Counted from the first letter of the stretch, positions 10,270 to 22,349 are shown. The stretch: DNA of 64,000 nt from Pterois miles (GCA_947000775.1 CAMQGK010000638.1:28593001-28657000); one strand, 5' to 3'. The notes: generated by a model not told the origin, from the letters alone. Numbers and translations are program-made.

Positions 10270-11935
10270 ATTTTTCAATCCTTCCATCCATCTTCTTCCT
10301 CTTATCTTGGTCTCAGGGGCAACAAGCTAAGCACTAAAGTCTCAACATCCCTCTACCCAGCAACATTTTCCTATACCAGATGAGTTATATCATCTCTCCA
10401 GCGTGTTCTGGGTCTGCCCTGGAGCCTCTTACTATGTGCTAAAAACCTCCAAAGAGAAGTGTCTGGGAGGCATCGTGATCAGATAACCGAACCACATCAA
10501 CAGGCCCCTTTTAACGTGAAGGAGCAGCAGCTCTACTTCAAGGTCCCTCCAGATCTCTGAGCTCCTCACCATATCTCTCAGGCTGAGCCCAGCCCGTAAG
10601 GAGAAAGCTCATTTTGGCCACTTGTATCCACAATCTCATTCTTTCTGTCACTACCAAAAGCTCATGACCATAAGTGAGGGTTGGAACATAGATGGACCGG
10701 TAAATCAAGAGCTTTACCTTCCGGTTCAGCTCCTTTTTCACCATGACAGTAAGGTATAGTACCTGCGTAACTGCAGACACGGCACCGAACTACCTGTCCA
10801 TCTCCCGCTCCATTTTACCTGATACCCTGAGATAGTTTAACTCCCTCGTACAGATAAATAGATACTTTATTCATCCCCGAGGCGAAATTCACAGACAAAA
10901 AAAAAAGAATGTGGTAAAAGCTGATCAAAAGTGATCAGACAATAGAAACAAGCAAAAATAGCAGATAAAAAAATACAAAAAACACACAGAGCTACTGGAA
11001 ACTGCCACTCGCGACGGGACCAGAAGTAAATGGGGAAGTGACTCACTCCCCACCCAGAGGGTGCTATCCACCAGTTTCTCTCAAAGAGCCATGGCCTCAG
11101 ACTTGGAGGTGCTGACTCTCATCTCAACTGCTTCATTCTCGGCTGCATACCGCCCAGTGCGCGGTGCAGGTCACAGTCTGATGAAGCCAACAAAACCACA
11201 TCATAAGAGATAAGATAAGATATTCCTTTATTAGTCCCACAGTGGGGAAATTACATCATGGAGGAGAGAAACACAATTTTGAGGTCCCCGAGCTGGACAC
11301 TCTCCTCTTCCCGGCTGCGCCATAAGATCCTGTCCATGAAAATCACAAACAAGATCAGCGACAAGGGACAGCCTTGGAAGAGGCCAACACCCCCCGGAAA
11401 TGTGTTTGACTTTTTGCAGAGTGCACGGATGCAGCTCTCACTTTGGTTCTACAAGGTCCTGATGGCTTGTGACAGCAACCCTGGTACCCCATATTCCTGC
11501 AGTACCCCCACAGGACTCCCCGGGGGACACACTTGTAAGCCCTCTCCATGTCCACAAAACTTATGTAGACTGGATGGGCAAACTCCCATGACCCTGACTA
11601 GGGTAAAGAGCTGGTCCACTATTTCATGGCCAGGAGAGAATAAGCACTGTTCCTTCTGGATCTGAGGTTTGACAATCGGTCAGAGCCTCCTTTCTAGCAT
11701 CCTAGAATAAACTTTCCCAAGAAGGTTGAGCGGTGTGTTACCCTGGTAATTGGAGCACACCCTCTGGTCCCCCTTTTTAAAAAGGGGAACCACCACCTGG
11801 TCTGCCGGGCACTTCCCCGACCTCCACGTGACACTGAAGAAGCGCGTCTTCCAAGACAGCCCAACAATGTCCAGAGCCCTCAGCATCTCAGGGTGAAGCT
11901 CATCCACCCCTGGTGCCTTGCTGCTGAAGAGCTTT
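10270..11935 (-). mobile_element. LINE fragment inserted in the gene 3 exon
   Basis: Minus-strand frames show reverse-transcriptase pieces in order: KAPGVDELHPEMLRAL, VVVPLFKKGDQRVCSNYQG, LLGKVYSRMLERRL (11680-11920), then MERAYKCVPRGVLWGY near 11500, then RKVKLLIYRSIYVPTLTYGH near 10690. Many frameshifts separate them. The 3' end near 10270 has a short (ATGG)n-type tail. The element is 5'-truncated at the gene 3 junction near 11935. I recognise it as a common teleost LINE but do not assign the clade. Confidence 0.75.
10851..11020 (-). mobile_element. Nested LINE/SINE 3' end inside the LINE
   Basis: The reverse complement ends GAATTTCGCCTCGGGGATGAATAAAGTATC, a 3'-terminal motif of dispersed fish retroposons, with an A-rich body. 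It interrupts the reverse-transcriptase reading described for 10270-11935. Exact ends are not certain. A second, shorter tail motif (tattcctttattagtcccac) is at 11208-11250. Confidence 0.5.
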
Positions 11936-12410
11936 TGACTACCACTGACAGGAAGTTCATCATTATTCAGAGAGTTTAAACCTGACTGAGGTTCTCTGGT
12001 CTCCTTCCAGTCATCATCGTCATCAGTCTCAGGTTCAGAAGAGTCTCCAGTCTTGCCATCAGTATCTGGTTCTGGATGTGTATGTGGATCTGAGTTCCTG
12101 ACAAGTTCTGGTCCTCCACAGTCCTCTCCATCAACTTCTGTTTCCAACTGTTCAGTTAGTCTGTGATGAAGCTGTGAGGACTGAGGTTTCTCTTCATCTT
12201 CTTCACTCTTCACAGGGACAAGAGTGAGTGTGAACTTGGTGATATCAGCCTCCTCCAGCCCTTGAAGCTGCTCTCCCTCCTGACTGGTCCAGAGTTCCTC
12301 CTGTTCCTCTTTAATGTTTGGGGGCTCTGGGTCCTCCTGGTCCAGACTGGAGCTCCACTCTTGCTGCTCAGGGGGAACCTCTTCTTTAACCACCAACAGC
12401 TGCTGGACGT
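11680..12410 (-). pseudogene. Finger-less zinc-finger-gene exon fused to LINE sequence (gene 3)
   Basis: Acceptor TGCAG|ACGTCC at 12410, phase 1. The acidic module is complete (VKEEVPPEQQEW, NIKEEQEELW, VKSEEDEE, EPETDDDDDWKETREPQSGL) up to NNDELPVSGS. The frame then runs without a stop into LINE reverse-transcriptase sequence (QKLFSSKAPGVDELHPEMLR ...) and ends ...LERRL. The finger array has been lost. With the first exon at 14142-14334 a 307-residue protein could be made: coiled coil plus acidic module plus RT fragment, without DNA-binding fingers. It is either a dead gene or a possible dominant-interfering product. The upstream flank to about 12560 matches that of gene 2. Confidence 0.7.
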
Positions 12411-14141
12411 CTGCAGGACAGAATGAAGTACAGTCAGTACAGTTTCTGAAGGTTCAGATCAAAGTGGAGGACTGTGGTTCAGTAATTTTATCTGATCCCA
12501 ATTGTTCTTTTTCTGAACGCTGACTCTGAACTTACAATTTTAAATTCCATTATTTATTCATGAATTCATTACTGTCTTATTAAATTATGTACTCACTGAC
12601 TGTTTTATAATGTTTTTGTAAATCACTGGATGGATGGATTGATATTTAATTTGTACATGATTTCTACAGGCCATTAAAATGTAGAGGTGTAAGAAAATAT
12701 CAAAAATATTGAGTATTATAAGATTATGTTTTGTGATACTGTATTGATTCTCAAACACGATTTATATTTAATTATTTGTTTACATGCAGAAAGTTGTGCT
12801 GCGATGCTGGATGTTACAGGACTGTGATAAATGCAGATCCTCCTATTTTGGTTCTTCTTTTATGCCAGTTTTCTGGGAGTAATCATAAAATCACAATACA
12901 CTGACTCACTTAGAGTATCGCAATACATTGAATGGTAACACCTATATCACGATACGTGTACCTCCCTTCGTTGTAATGTGCATGATGACAGCACAATAGT
13001 CCTTTAAATCTACTGATTGGGGGTTTATTCCTAAACGTGAGAACTGTGAACACACAAGTATAAAACAATGCAAATACAAATACATATGTGTCTTCCCTTA
13101 CATATTTAACCTTAGCATGAAATATAATTCATTCTCTATGTAAATGAAATGTTTGCCTTGTAATTGATACAAAAATGAATTAACTGTTGTTTAATATCTG
13201 TCTTTGATTATCATTAACTTTGTTAAACTACATGAATTTAATCTCATACACCTGTATTTGCATATGAACTCACATATACTATAGAAACGTTTTTAACTTA
13301 TTCTTTCACATTAAGTCATAGCTACATACATAATGACAACACAAACAATGTTAACAGTGTTGCTATAACACAAATGAGCTGCTAGCAAATATTAGCAATA
13401 GCGTCAGCTTCACCTTCACTGGAAAATGAATAACAGAAAAAACGGAAATTGCACAAACCTCATTGGCTGCATTACAACACATAAGGGGATGAGGCTTCTT
13501 CCTGAGTGTTCCTTGACTTTTATATTCACATTTAACACTTTTAAAACTTATTGAAACAAGAGACACAAACAAAATAAACGTCTGCCTCTGTTAGTTGTCT
13601 GTGCGCGCATCCTTTAGGTCCCTCCGGAAACCTTTGCAGAACATTAGTTCCGCCTCACTGTCTCACCGTTAATTGCATTTTGAAGGATTAAGAACCAAAC
13701 ATTAAATGTCCATACACCAGTATGTGACAGAAAAATGAACTGCAATGTGCGGCAGTTACAATACGTATCGTATCCAGATTCTTGCCAATACACAACCCTG
13801 TTAAAGTGTCAAATAATGGATTACTTTGTAATTTAGTCCATTTAGTCATAGATTATCAATTTGTAAACAAATGTATTAATGCTTATTTTCATTGTGGATT
13901 TAGTTATGAATCAATTAGATGTTATATTATTATCACAGAGTTTAGAAGCAAACTTGGTGACGTTCTCACTACATTTAGTGACTTTTCAGACCCTCTTGGC
14001 TTTTCATCCAGAAATGTTTAAAACTGAATTTGGCTGCTGAACATTTAAACAACATTAATGGAGGTTGAGGAGCGATGCAGCGAACTAAACAGAACAGCTG
14101 TCAGTCCTGGTAGAAACAGAGAAGAAGTGAAGAGAACCAAC
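12411..14141. other. Intron/intergenic sequence between gene 3 exon and its first exon
   Basis: Bases 12411-12560 match the intron start of gene 2 (10098-10260), showing that the exon and its flank were duplicated together. The remainder is AT-rich. Short segments resemble the end of a dispersed repeat (tatcacgatacgtg near 12945 and cgtatcgtatcc near 13765 may be ends of one element). No gene is supported. Confidence 0.4.
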
Positions 14142-14334
14142 CTGCTCTGTGGAGCCGAAGCTGAGGGCTGAAAACAGCGTCCAGTAGTTTCCGTTGTCGC
14201 TCGTTCTCCTCTTTGGATCGAGAAAGTTCCTCCTCGTACTCTGCTATCGTTCTTTCAAACAGCCCAAATATCTCTTCAGCAGCCGCAGTTAGTCGCTGCT
14301 TCACCAACGCTCTCAGCATTTGGACTTTACTCAT
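14142..14334 (-). CDS. Coiled-coil first coding exon, copy B (genes 2/3)
   Basis: Same 64 residues as copy A, ATG at 14334, donor GCAG|GTTGGT, exit phase 1. The nearest compatible acceptor is 12410 (finger-less gene 3); the next is 10097 (gene 2). One first exon therefore faces two large exons, and alternative splicing could choose between a protein with fingers and one without. Confidence 0.8.
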
Positions 14335-14697
14335 TTTCACACGACGACAGAAACTTTTTCTCCACTCAGACTCCGTCAGAAACACTGTTTGCTCTCCATC
14401 AAACAGCCACTCTGACTAGCGCTGTGTTGCTAACCAGCTAGCATGCTAAGCTAACTTCAGTAGCTCTGTAGGCTACCGGGAGATGAGTCAGAGGTAAAAC
14501 ATTCACAACAAAAGGTGAAGAGCACAAAGTCCATTCAGACAGGTTTATCCGGACATACAGAGGCTCTGATGGATCAGGACTGCTGGAGCTCACACACACT
14601 TTCTCTACACAACAAAGAGACTCTGCTAGCAGACATGTTTCTGCTGGACGCCATCTTGAACAGTCAAGTTAGCCTCAGTGAAGAATACTACTTCCGG
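14335..14697 (-). promoter_or_regulatory. Conserved upstream region of copy B
   Basis: Near-identical to copy A's region. ETS core CCGGAAGT at 14690-14697 and YY1-type CAAGATGGCG at 14649-14658, both read on the minus strand. The motif spacing is shorter than in copy A because of a small deletion. Confidence 0.55.
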
Positions 14698-14989
14698 GTC
14701 ACAGGAGAGTAGCTGAGCTTCAAAATAAAAGCCCTAAAGTTACAGGCTTCCTCGGAAAAACACACGCAGGAAGATAAATGATTAAAATACACGTTTTAAA
14801 GAATGACATTCATTGAGCTTCAAGGTTCATCTTGAAACAAAAACTTCTACTTCTGACACATTTGTGCTTATTTATTATCACATTATTATTTTGTTTCATT
14901 GCAGGTAAGACTTTCAACTCTGATCATGGACATCAACTTCTGGTTTTAATCGTCTATCTGATCCTGAATGTTATGGGTGGGCAGATTAA

Positions 14990-15383
14990 TCAGAAAATAT
15001 TGATACTACACATATATTTCATACCACTGAGAGGAACTTCATCATTATTCAGAGAGTTTAAATCAGACTGAGGTTCTCTGGTCTTTTTCCAATCATCACT
15101 GTCATCAGTCTCAGATTCAGGAGAATCTCCAGTCTTGTCAACAGTATCTGGTTCTGGATGTCTATCTGGATTAGAGTTCCTGGCTGGTTCTGGTCCTCCA
15201 CAGTCCTCTCCGTCAGCTTCTGTTTCCATCTGTTTAGCTGAGCTGCGAGCTGGAGGCTCTGCCTCTCTCCTCAGTTTGAGTTTGATGAAGCTGTGAGGAC
15301 TGACAAGAGACACACTGATGATTTCCCAGCTGATAAAACCAAGTGAATCTTTGGCCACAAACACTGCAGCTGAATCTTTTCTC
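14990..15383 (-). pseudogene. Decayed finger plus second acidic module downstream of gene 4
   Basis: After gene 4's stop the minus strand reads EKRFSCSVCGQRFTWFYQL, a remnant of the TWSSQLK finger seen in genes 1 and 10. After a frameshift it reads REAEPPARSSAKQMETEADG ... SETDDSDDWKKTREPQSDLN. Gene 4 therefore once had the two-module layout of gene 1. No second finger array follows. Confidence 0.75.
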
Positions 15384-16375
15384 TCATATGTGGATTCTCA
15401 TGTGTTCCTGTAAATGTCCACTCTGTGTAAAAGATTTCTTACAAACTGAGCAGCTGAAAGGTTTCTCTCCTTTATGTGTTCTCATGTGTTTGTTCAGAGT
15501 TCCACTGTCACAGAAACCTTTACCACAAATTGAGTAGCTGAAGGGTTTCTCTCCTGTGTGAGATCTCATGTGTTTCTGTAAAGTTCCACTCTGGGTAAAA
15601 GGTTTCTTACAAATTGAGCAGCTGAAAGGTTTTTCTCCTGTATGAGATCTCATGTGTCTCTTCAGATGTCCACTATATGGGAAAGCTTTATCGCACACCG
15701 AGCAGCTGAATGGTTTCTCTCCTGTGTGGATTCTCATGTGTGCCTGTAAATGTCCACTCTGTGTAAAAGATTTCTTACAAACTGAACAGCTGAAAGGTTT
15801 CTCTCCTGTATGAGCTCTCATGTGTCTCTTCAGATTTCTCTTGAAGCCAATTTTTTTCCCACACTCAGGGCAGCTAAACGGTTTCTCATCAGCACTACAT
15901 CGGGAATCACTGACAGGAACTTCATCAATACTCAGAAAGCTTAAACCTGATTGTGGTTCTCTGGTCTCCTTACAGTCATCACCATCATCAGTCTCGGGTT
16001 CAGAAAAGTCTCCAGTCTCATCATCAGTATCTGGTTCTGGATGTGTATCTGGATCTGAGTTCCTGACTGGTTCTGGTCCTCCACAGTCCTCTCCATCACC
16101 TTCGGGTTTCATGTGTTCAGTTAGTCTCTGATGAAGCTGTGAGGACTGAGGTTTCTCTTCATCTTCTTCACTCTTCACAGGGACAGGAGAGAATGGGAAC
16201 TTGGTGATATCAGCCTCCTCCAGCCCTTGAAGCTGTTCTCTCTCCTGACTGGTCCAGAGTTCCTCCTGTTCCTCTTTAATGTGTGGGGGCTCTGGGTCCT
16301 CCTGGTCCAGACTGGAGCTCCACTCCTGCTGCTCAGGGGGAACCTCTTCTTTAACCACCAACAGCTGCTGGACGT
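15384..16375 (-). CDS. C2H2 zinc-finger protein, large exon (gene 4; 6 fingers, truncated)
   Basis: Acceptor CTGCAG|ACGTCC at 16375; with copy C (18427-18619) the model is 394 residues. The acidic module is intact. Fingers span residues 231-393. Finger 1 is the FSCPECGKKIGFKRNLKRH type shared with gene 2. Finger 5 has lost its first cysteine (FSYSICGKGF). The frame ends one residue after finger 6 because the linker Gly codon GGA has become TGA (15384-15386). A further degenerate finger and acidic relic follow. It may still be made, but looks to be decaying. Confidence 0.75.
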
Positions 16376-17195
16376 CTGCAGGAAACAGGAAACACACAAG
16401 GATTAATACAGATGCAGAGAGACAGCATAAACTCCTTATTGTAGCTTCAACAGTATTGAGTCTCTCTTCAGATCTCTTTATGTCAACTTTCACATTTTCA
16501 ACAACAACCCAGTGTTGTTGCTGTAGAACATGTGACACCGCCCCTTGTGTCAATCAAACTGCCATTCTACCAGCAGACCCAGCCATCAGTAATCCTGATT
16601 CTGTAAAAAACAGGCATCGGCCATAAAAATAAAAAAACATTTCTGTCAACCACTAAATATATTACCTCTCTGTGTTGTATACATCACATTCCCGCAAGAT
16701 ATTTTTTGTGAACCCCAAAACTGAAAGTTCAAACTGCACCTATGCTATGTGGTTTTCATGCCTTAAAGCTAAAGGTGCTGACACACCAAGCTGATGGTCG
16801 CCACAGAGGTAGACACCTGGTTATAATAAAACTTGAATTATGTTTTGAGCTCATGTAGCTTCAGTCTCTCCCTTCCTGTTTCAACACCATGTGGAAGTTT
16901 GTTGTTATTACAACAAACCAACTCCTCAATATCGGCCGATACCCAAAGCCAAGGCATCGGTATCAGGACTGAAAAAGTCATATTGGTTCTTCCCTTTACA
17001 TATGAACTTCTCAAAACATCTTGAAAAAGATATGCTAAAAAATTTAGCTATTACTCACTGTTTTTTGCATTAATGTTATTAAAAAATTGGTGCTGTTCAA
17101 ACAAATTTGCATTAATTAATCATGTTAACTTTGACAACCTCAGTATGTATTCGGGCTGTCAAAGTTAACATAAATTAGCCTTAATGGAACCAAAC

Positions 17196-17790
17196 TTTTT
17201 TTTTTTTTTTTACAATATATTTTATTGTTTTTCAACATATGGATATAATACAGACAAAACGGAAAAATACAAATACAAATAAAACAAACAGACCAAAGAA
17301 ATAAAAAGCAGTACATTGTTGATTCTGATCATCAGCAGCCATGTCCATATTTTTACTGATACAAAGTAGTTTCTCATTCAAAGGTAGACAGATGAAAACA
17401 CAGGTAAAAACTAAGAGCAGATGTACGCAGAACAATGGTTTATGGTCAACACACAACATCAGTCATTACCATGAAGACATTTCAGTAAAGGGTCCCAGAT
17501 CTGATCAAACACATGTCCACTGTCTTCATTATTAAATCTCAGTCTGCCCACGTGTAAAGTGTTGAGTGAATCACCACTGGGGACAGTCCATCTTCCAAAC
17601 TCTTAACATTATTATTTTTTTTTACAATCACCATTCCAGACAAAACAGCAGCGCTTTCATACTTAGTGACCAGTGGTGAGGGGCTAGTGGCTCCAATGAG
17701 GACTACAAGTGGATCTGATCCCCAACATTTTGTAAAATTTTCAGAGAAACAATAAAAGACACTTTTCCAATTTATGGACAATTAACTGCA
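17196..17790 (-). mobile_element. LINE 3' fragment with poly-A tail (L1-like)
   Basis: On the minus strand an ORF2-like end (GHVFDQIWDPLLKCLHGND) is followed by an untranslated region, AATAAA, and a run of 16 A about a dozen bases later (seen as poly-T at 17196-17211). A poly-A tail rather than a short-repeat tail argues for the L1/Tx1 side of the LINEs. It lies in the intron of gene 4. Confidence 0.5.
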
Positions 17791-18426
17791 TGACCAGAAT
17801 GAATGAGTTCAATTATTACTCACTTTTTTACTCGCAGTTTTTCAGCACAATATATTTACATAATTAATTTGATTAATATTTTCGCAAAATACCCTTGTTT
17901 TATTCATCTTTTCCTCATCTCACATTTTATTTGTTGTTTAATTAATTTATTTTTATACTGTGAAGCGTGTTTGCTGAGTTTTTCTCAGCATGTTTATGTG
18001 ACTAGTGTACTAACTTTCTGAATAAAGGAAAGGAAAACGGACTTATCTCACGCATGCGCAGAACGTAGTCTTAAAGGGTGTGTTTGGCTGCGTCGATCAG
18101 GCTCGGACATCAGAGAACTAGTGGAAACAGAAGACCGACCGCTGACCCGCCTCACGTCGCCTCGTTTCGGCCACAAAGCTGCACTCGAACAAACCGCAGC
18201 TTCTCTGGATCTGAATATTTGTCTTTCATACGAACTTTACACATTTCTGATGATGAACGAGTGACAGATGACAGATAATGAATCTACCGCAGCCCCGCAC
18301 AAAACCCTCCTAAAATGACGATATTCAGTGTAGTTTTAGTTCTTTTACTGCAGTAAAGGGTCTGAATCCTCCAGCTCTGGTTTCCAGCAGGTTAAAGTGA
18401 AAACAGAAGAAGTGAAGAGAACAAAC

Positions 18427-18619
18427 CTGCTCTGTGGAGCCGAAGCTGAGGGCTGAAAACAGCGTCCAGTAGTTTCCGTTGTCGCTCGTTCTCCTCTTTG
18501 GATCGAGAAAGTTCCTCCTCGTACTCTGCTATCGTTCTTTCAAACAGCCCAAATATCTCTTCAGCAGCCGCAGTTAGTCGCTGCTTCACCAACGCTCTCA
18601 GCATTTGGACTTTACTCAT
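18427..18619 (-). CDS. Coiled-coil first coding exon of gene 4 (copy C)
   Basis: Identical 64 residues, ATG at 18619, exit phase 1. The donor context is GCAG|GTTTGT, one base different from the other copies. It joins 16375 across an intron of about 2.05 kb that contains the L1-like fragment. Confidence 0.85.
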
Positions 18620-18984
18620 TTTCACACGACGACAGAAACTTTTTCTCCACTCAGACTCCGTCAGAAACACTGTTTGCTCTCCATCAAACAGCCACTCTGA
18701 CTAGCGCTGTGTTGCTAACCAGCTAGCATGCTAAGCTAACTTCAGTAGCTCTGTAGGCTACCGGGAGATGAGTCAGAGGTAAAACATTCACAACAAAAGG
18801 TGAAGAGCACAAAGTCCATTCAGACAGGTTTATCCGGACATACAGAGGCTCTGATGGATCAGGACTGCTGGAGCTCACACACACTTTCTCTACACAACAA
18901 AGAGACTCTGCTAGCAGACATGTTTCTGCTGGACGCCATCTTGAACAGATGTGACGTCAGGCTAGTGAAGAATACTACTTCCGG
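18620..18984 (-). promoter_or_regulatory. Conserved upstream region of copy C
   Basis: YY1-type CAAGATGGCG at 18934-18943 and ETS core CCGGAAGT at 18977-18984 (minus strand). The sequence between them differs from copy A (contains gtgacgtcag, a CRE-like TGACGTCA variant). Confidence 0.55.
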
Positions 18985-19046
18985 GGCACAGCATAGTGGC
19001 TGAGCTTCAAAATAAAAGTCCAAAAGTGTTCCCGAAATTACAGCCT

Positions 19047-19345
19047 TAAACATAACAACAATAGTCTATTTTATAGAGCCTTTCAAAACACAGTTACAGA
19101 ATGCTTTACAATAAAACAGAACACATTTTATAACGAAATGTACTACAAGCCAATAACTAATCACATAAAAAGCCAAAGGGTAAAACAATTAAAATGTCAT
19201 AAAACATATACAAAACAAAATAAAATCACAGAAAAGCAATTCTTCAAAAAAATGAGTTTTTAAAAGATGCGACAGAGTTTGCAACCCCGACAGCAGCTGG
19301 CACTGGTGAAGGCGAGATTCACCTTGGACCGGTCGCACAGACTAC
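19047..19345. mobile_element. Dispersed repeat inserted upstream of the copy C promoter
   Basis: Compared with copies A and D, the sequence between gaaattacag and gataaatgattaaaatagac is expanded by about 300 bases. The insert contains tagagcctttcaaaac and gaatgctttacaataaaac, phrases I associate with fish retroposon ends. The family is not identified. Similar spacer resumes at 19350. Confidence 0.45.
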
Positions 19346-19359
19346 CACAGATAGATAAA

Positions 19360-20010
19360 TGATTAAAATAGACTTTTAAAGAATGACATAAATTGAGCTT
19401 GAAGGTTTATTCTTGAACTTGGAAACAAAAGCTTCAAAATATTTATCAACACAAGGTCCAACTAAGTTGTTGTTTGTGGAGCTTTTCAATCACAAAACAG
19501 AAGTTTTGGTCTCAGAGTGTAAATCTAATATTTCATTTTCGTTTTTGTTGCTGCCACATTAATTTGTTTGAAGGTGAAGTTAATGTTCATGTTTTTATTA
19601 AACAGTTTAACATTGCACAAGAGCACTGCTACCTGTGGAGATCTGTTCAGGGCTCCTTGTGTCTCACCACATTTCATAAACAATCATGAATATACAGAAA
19701 TGAGGAAAGAAGAAGGGGAATGTTAGGGAGGATATCCACTTTTCTACATTGTAAATATGTTCCAAACAGATCAATATACAGAATATGTAAAGTCTATAAA
19801 AGTACATCACATTATCATATCAAATCAGATCAATCTGTTGAAACATCAACTCATCACCAGATACAGAAAGTACAGCAACCAAGTCAAATAAACAAGTAAA
19901 CAAAACATCAAATATTCAAATGCTCCCATCAATACATGTACTTTCACTCTGAAGCACCACTTCCTGTCTGAGTTTCCTGCTGTGGCCTAAAAGGTGCACA
20001 GCACCTCTAC
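19360..20010. repeat. Partial spacer copy, type 1
   Basis: Contains acacaaggtccaactaagttg, ggagatctgttcagggctcc and other phrases of the 5280-6200 spacer with internal deletions. The region 20010-20790 shows no recognisable feature. Confidence 0.55.
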
Positions 20011-20796
20011 TCCATGCTCAAACAACCGGAAAACTAAAAGAATTGTAAACAGAGTTGATTATCATGAACTTAAATATACATATTAATTATAAACTCACAT
20101 TTTCTCAGATTTAGAGATTTGGGAAACCTCAACTTGCACCATTAATGTACAAAGCCCAAAATATACATTTAGTGAGTCAGTAAACCACAAGAGACTCATC
20201 AGATTACAAATCAAAGATTAGAACAAATGCAAAATAAAGATGTGATATTAGTTACAGGAGTCAATTGAAGTACTTCACTTGCAGTTAAGATGTGTAATAC
20301 TTAGGTAGAAAAACAAAAAAAACATATGTGCAGCACATTAAACATACAGGGTTTAACTGAGGCATGGACATGAGTGTGCACACAACTTTCTCTGGGGATG
20401 TTTAATATACACATGTACCTATTTAGCAGGAGCTCATCAAGTGATAAATATAAATGATGTTTAAGGCTTCATCTACAACTTTTGGTCAGTGAAAATTTGG
20501 TTTAATTTGTTATTGTGTAATGAATAACTTCTTTTTATTTATCTATTAGCATATGCATTTGAATTTTATAAATTACAACTGACTGAAAAAGATCTTGAAG
20601 TAGAACAACTTAACCACAGGTGTAGACTTTATCTCTCAAGGGATGCAGGCTATGGGAGAGAGAGACCAACAGAAATTTCAAAACCAACATGTCAAAGCAA
20701 CCTTCCTCTTATCAAACATGACAGCTCAGCAGAACATATCAATTACAGTACAGTAGTAGTTTTAATGTTGTTGGAGCAGCAGTTTCTCAGTCCTGT

Positions 20797-21285
20797 ATGC
20801 GTGGCCTGCCACATGGCCAGAGGGATGTAGGGGAGGTCGTAAACAAAGTGAATGAGGTCAGAAAGCCCAAGACTTGGGCCTCTAAGAGGGTCCATAACTT
20901 CATAAATCAGTTTGCACTCGTGTTGTCATCTCTCCTCTGTGAGTTCATCCAAGCCTTGGGTCATAAATCCAGCTCCATTGGTGCCCAAGACGTAATGCAA
21001 GCAGTTTCTGGAAGAAGGTTTAAGAATCAAGTTATAGATTCATCATCATTCATCATTATTATCACATTTAAACATTCTTCATCATCCACTGCAGCAGAGT
21101 ACAAACTGCAAACTGGTGAAGTAGTGAAAGAGGACATCCTGAAAGAGTCTGAATTTGAGCCAAGCAAGATAGTAGCCGTGATTGTTGATGTTGCCATCAA
21201 GAGGTTAAACCTCCTAAAAAATAGGTTGCTTTGTGCACACATTGAATCTGTCAGTGCAGAAAATCCACCAAATTCCTCCCGTTGA
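20797..21285 (+). CDS. Unrecognised 162-codon ORF, doubtful
   Basis: A real ATG (20797) opens 162 codons (starts MRGLPHGQRDVGEVV, ends ENPPNSSR). A low-complexity stretch derives from tcatcattcatcattattatc. I see no signal peptide, membrane segment or known domain, and no splice signals linking it to neighbours. It sits directly upstream, in the same orientation, of a ZBED-like transposase relic, so it may be transposon cargo or chance. Confidence 0.25.
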   Translation: MRGLPHGQRDVGEVVNKVNEVRKPKTWASKRVHNFINQFALVLSSLLCEFIQALGHKSSSIGAQDVMQAVSGRRFKNQVIDSSSFIIIITFKHSSSSTAAEYKLQTGEVVKEDILKESEFEPSKIVAVIVDVAIKRLNLLKNRLLCAHIESVSAENPPNSSR

Positions 21286-21489
21286 TGAATGAGCAGCTGG
21301 AATCAGAGCAGTGGTCGTGTGGTTCAAGAGATCCTCAATGTCTAAAACAAACTTGAAGGAAGAGCAGCAGCTCCTTGTGGAAAAGACATTTCAACACATT
21401 AAAGCATTATTTTGAAAATCCCAAAATTTAACAATTCAACATTCAACTGTGCAGTAATTAGATTTATGTTGTTTTTTGTTGCTGTTTCA

Positions 21490-22160
21490 GGCCTTCAACA
21501 ACATTCACTCATACTTGATGTCAGGACCAGATGGAAGTCGCTCTACTGATAGATTCATGGACCAGTATCCAGCAATCCAAGCAGCAGCTTTGGACCATAA
21601 CTGCCAAAGGCAATGACCAAGAACAATCTGGACCGCCTGAAAGACAAGGACAAGGACTAATGCTGAAGAGTTTGTCCAGCTCATGAGAATCCTCTACACA
21701 TCCACAGTGTGTGTGCCAAGTACCAAGAATGCCACCTATGGACAGATCCCACCCATCCTCCAAAACCTGGAAGAGCAATTCACTGTGAACCTTGATGATA
21801 GAACATTTCTAAAAAGCATCAAACAGAAGGTGTGGGGTGAACCTCTGCCAGCACTATCGGGATGAGGACATTCAAGCCTTCCTGCAGAAGGCCACAACAG
21901 TGGAGCCAGATTTAAAGGGAGGCTGGAGAGTTGAGCCACCTAGGACAGGCTGCGGAAGGAAGCTGTTGAGGAAAATGTGACAGGAGCAACAACAGGACGA
22001 ATCTGAAGGAGAGGAAACAGAGGAGACAATCTCCCCATTGCACAACCCACAGAGTGCCTGAGTGGGAGTTGAGGTTGACGATTAAACAAAACATATTGTC
22101 CTTCAGTGAGCGTATTGACGTAGAGGTGGAGCTCTACGAAGACCTGCCTCCCAGCCCCAT
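21490..22160 (+). pseudogene. ZBED1-like hAT transposase relic
   Basis: Broken plus-strand frames show DQYPAIQAAAL, EFVQLMRILYTSTVCVPSTK, YGQIPPILQNLEEQFTVN and KQKVWGEPLP, then a frameshift, then DPRFKG-like sequence. These follow the order of the central region of ZBED1/hAT transposases. Stops and frameshifts (for example near 21605, 21660 and 21840) mean it is dead. It abuts the tail relic of gene 5 at about 22205. Confidence 0.65.
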
Positions 22161-22215
22161 GTCTGAAGATCCTGTGATAGCTGCCAGTGATAGCTGTCAT
22201 ATGAAGTACAGGGAC

Positions 22216-22349
22216 TTCATTCAGAGTTTAAACCTGAATGAGGTTCTCTGGTCTCCTTCCAGGCTCCAGTGTCGTCATCAGTATCAGATTATAAACGTCA
22301 ATCTGGATCTGATTTCCTGGCTGGTTCTGGTCTTCCACAGTCCTCTCCA
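22216..22349 (-). pseudogene. Acidic-module relic after gene 5
   Basis: Decayed second acidic module in the 3' flank of gene 5 (phrases of EPQSGLN, GGPEPARN and EADGED type are recognisable), out of frame with the finger array. Confidence 0.65.
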
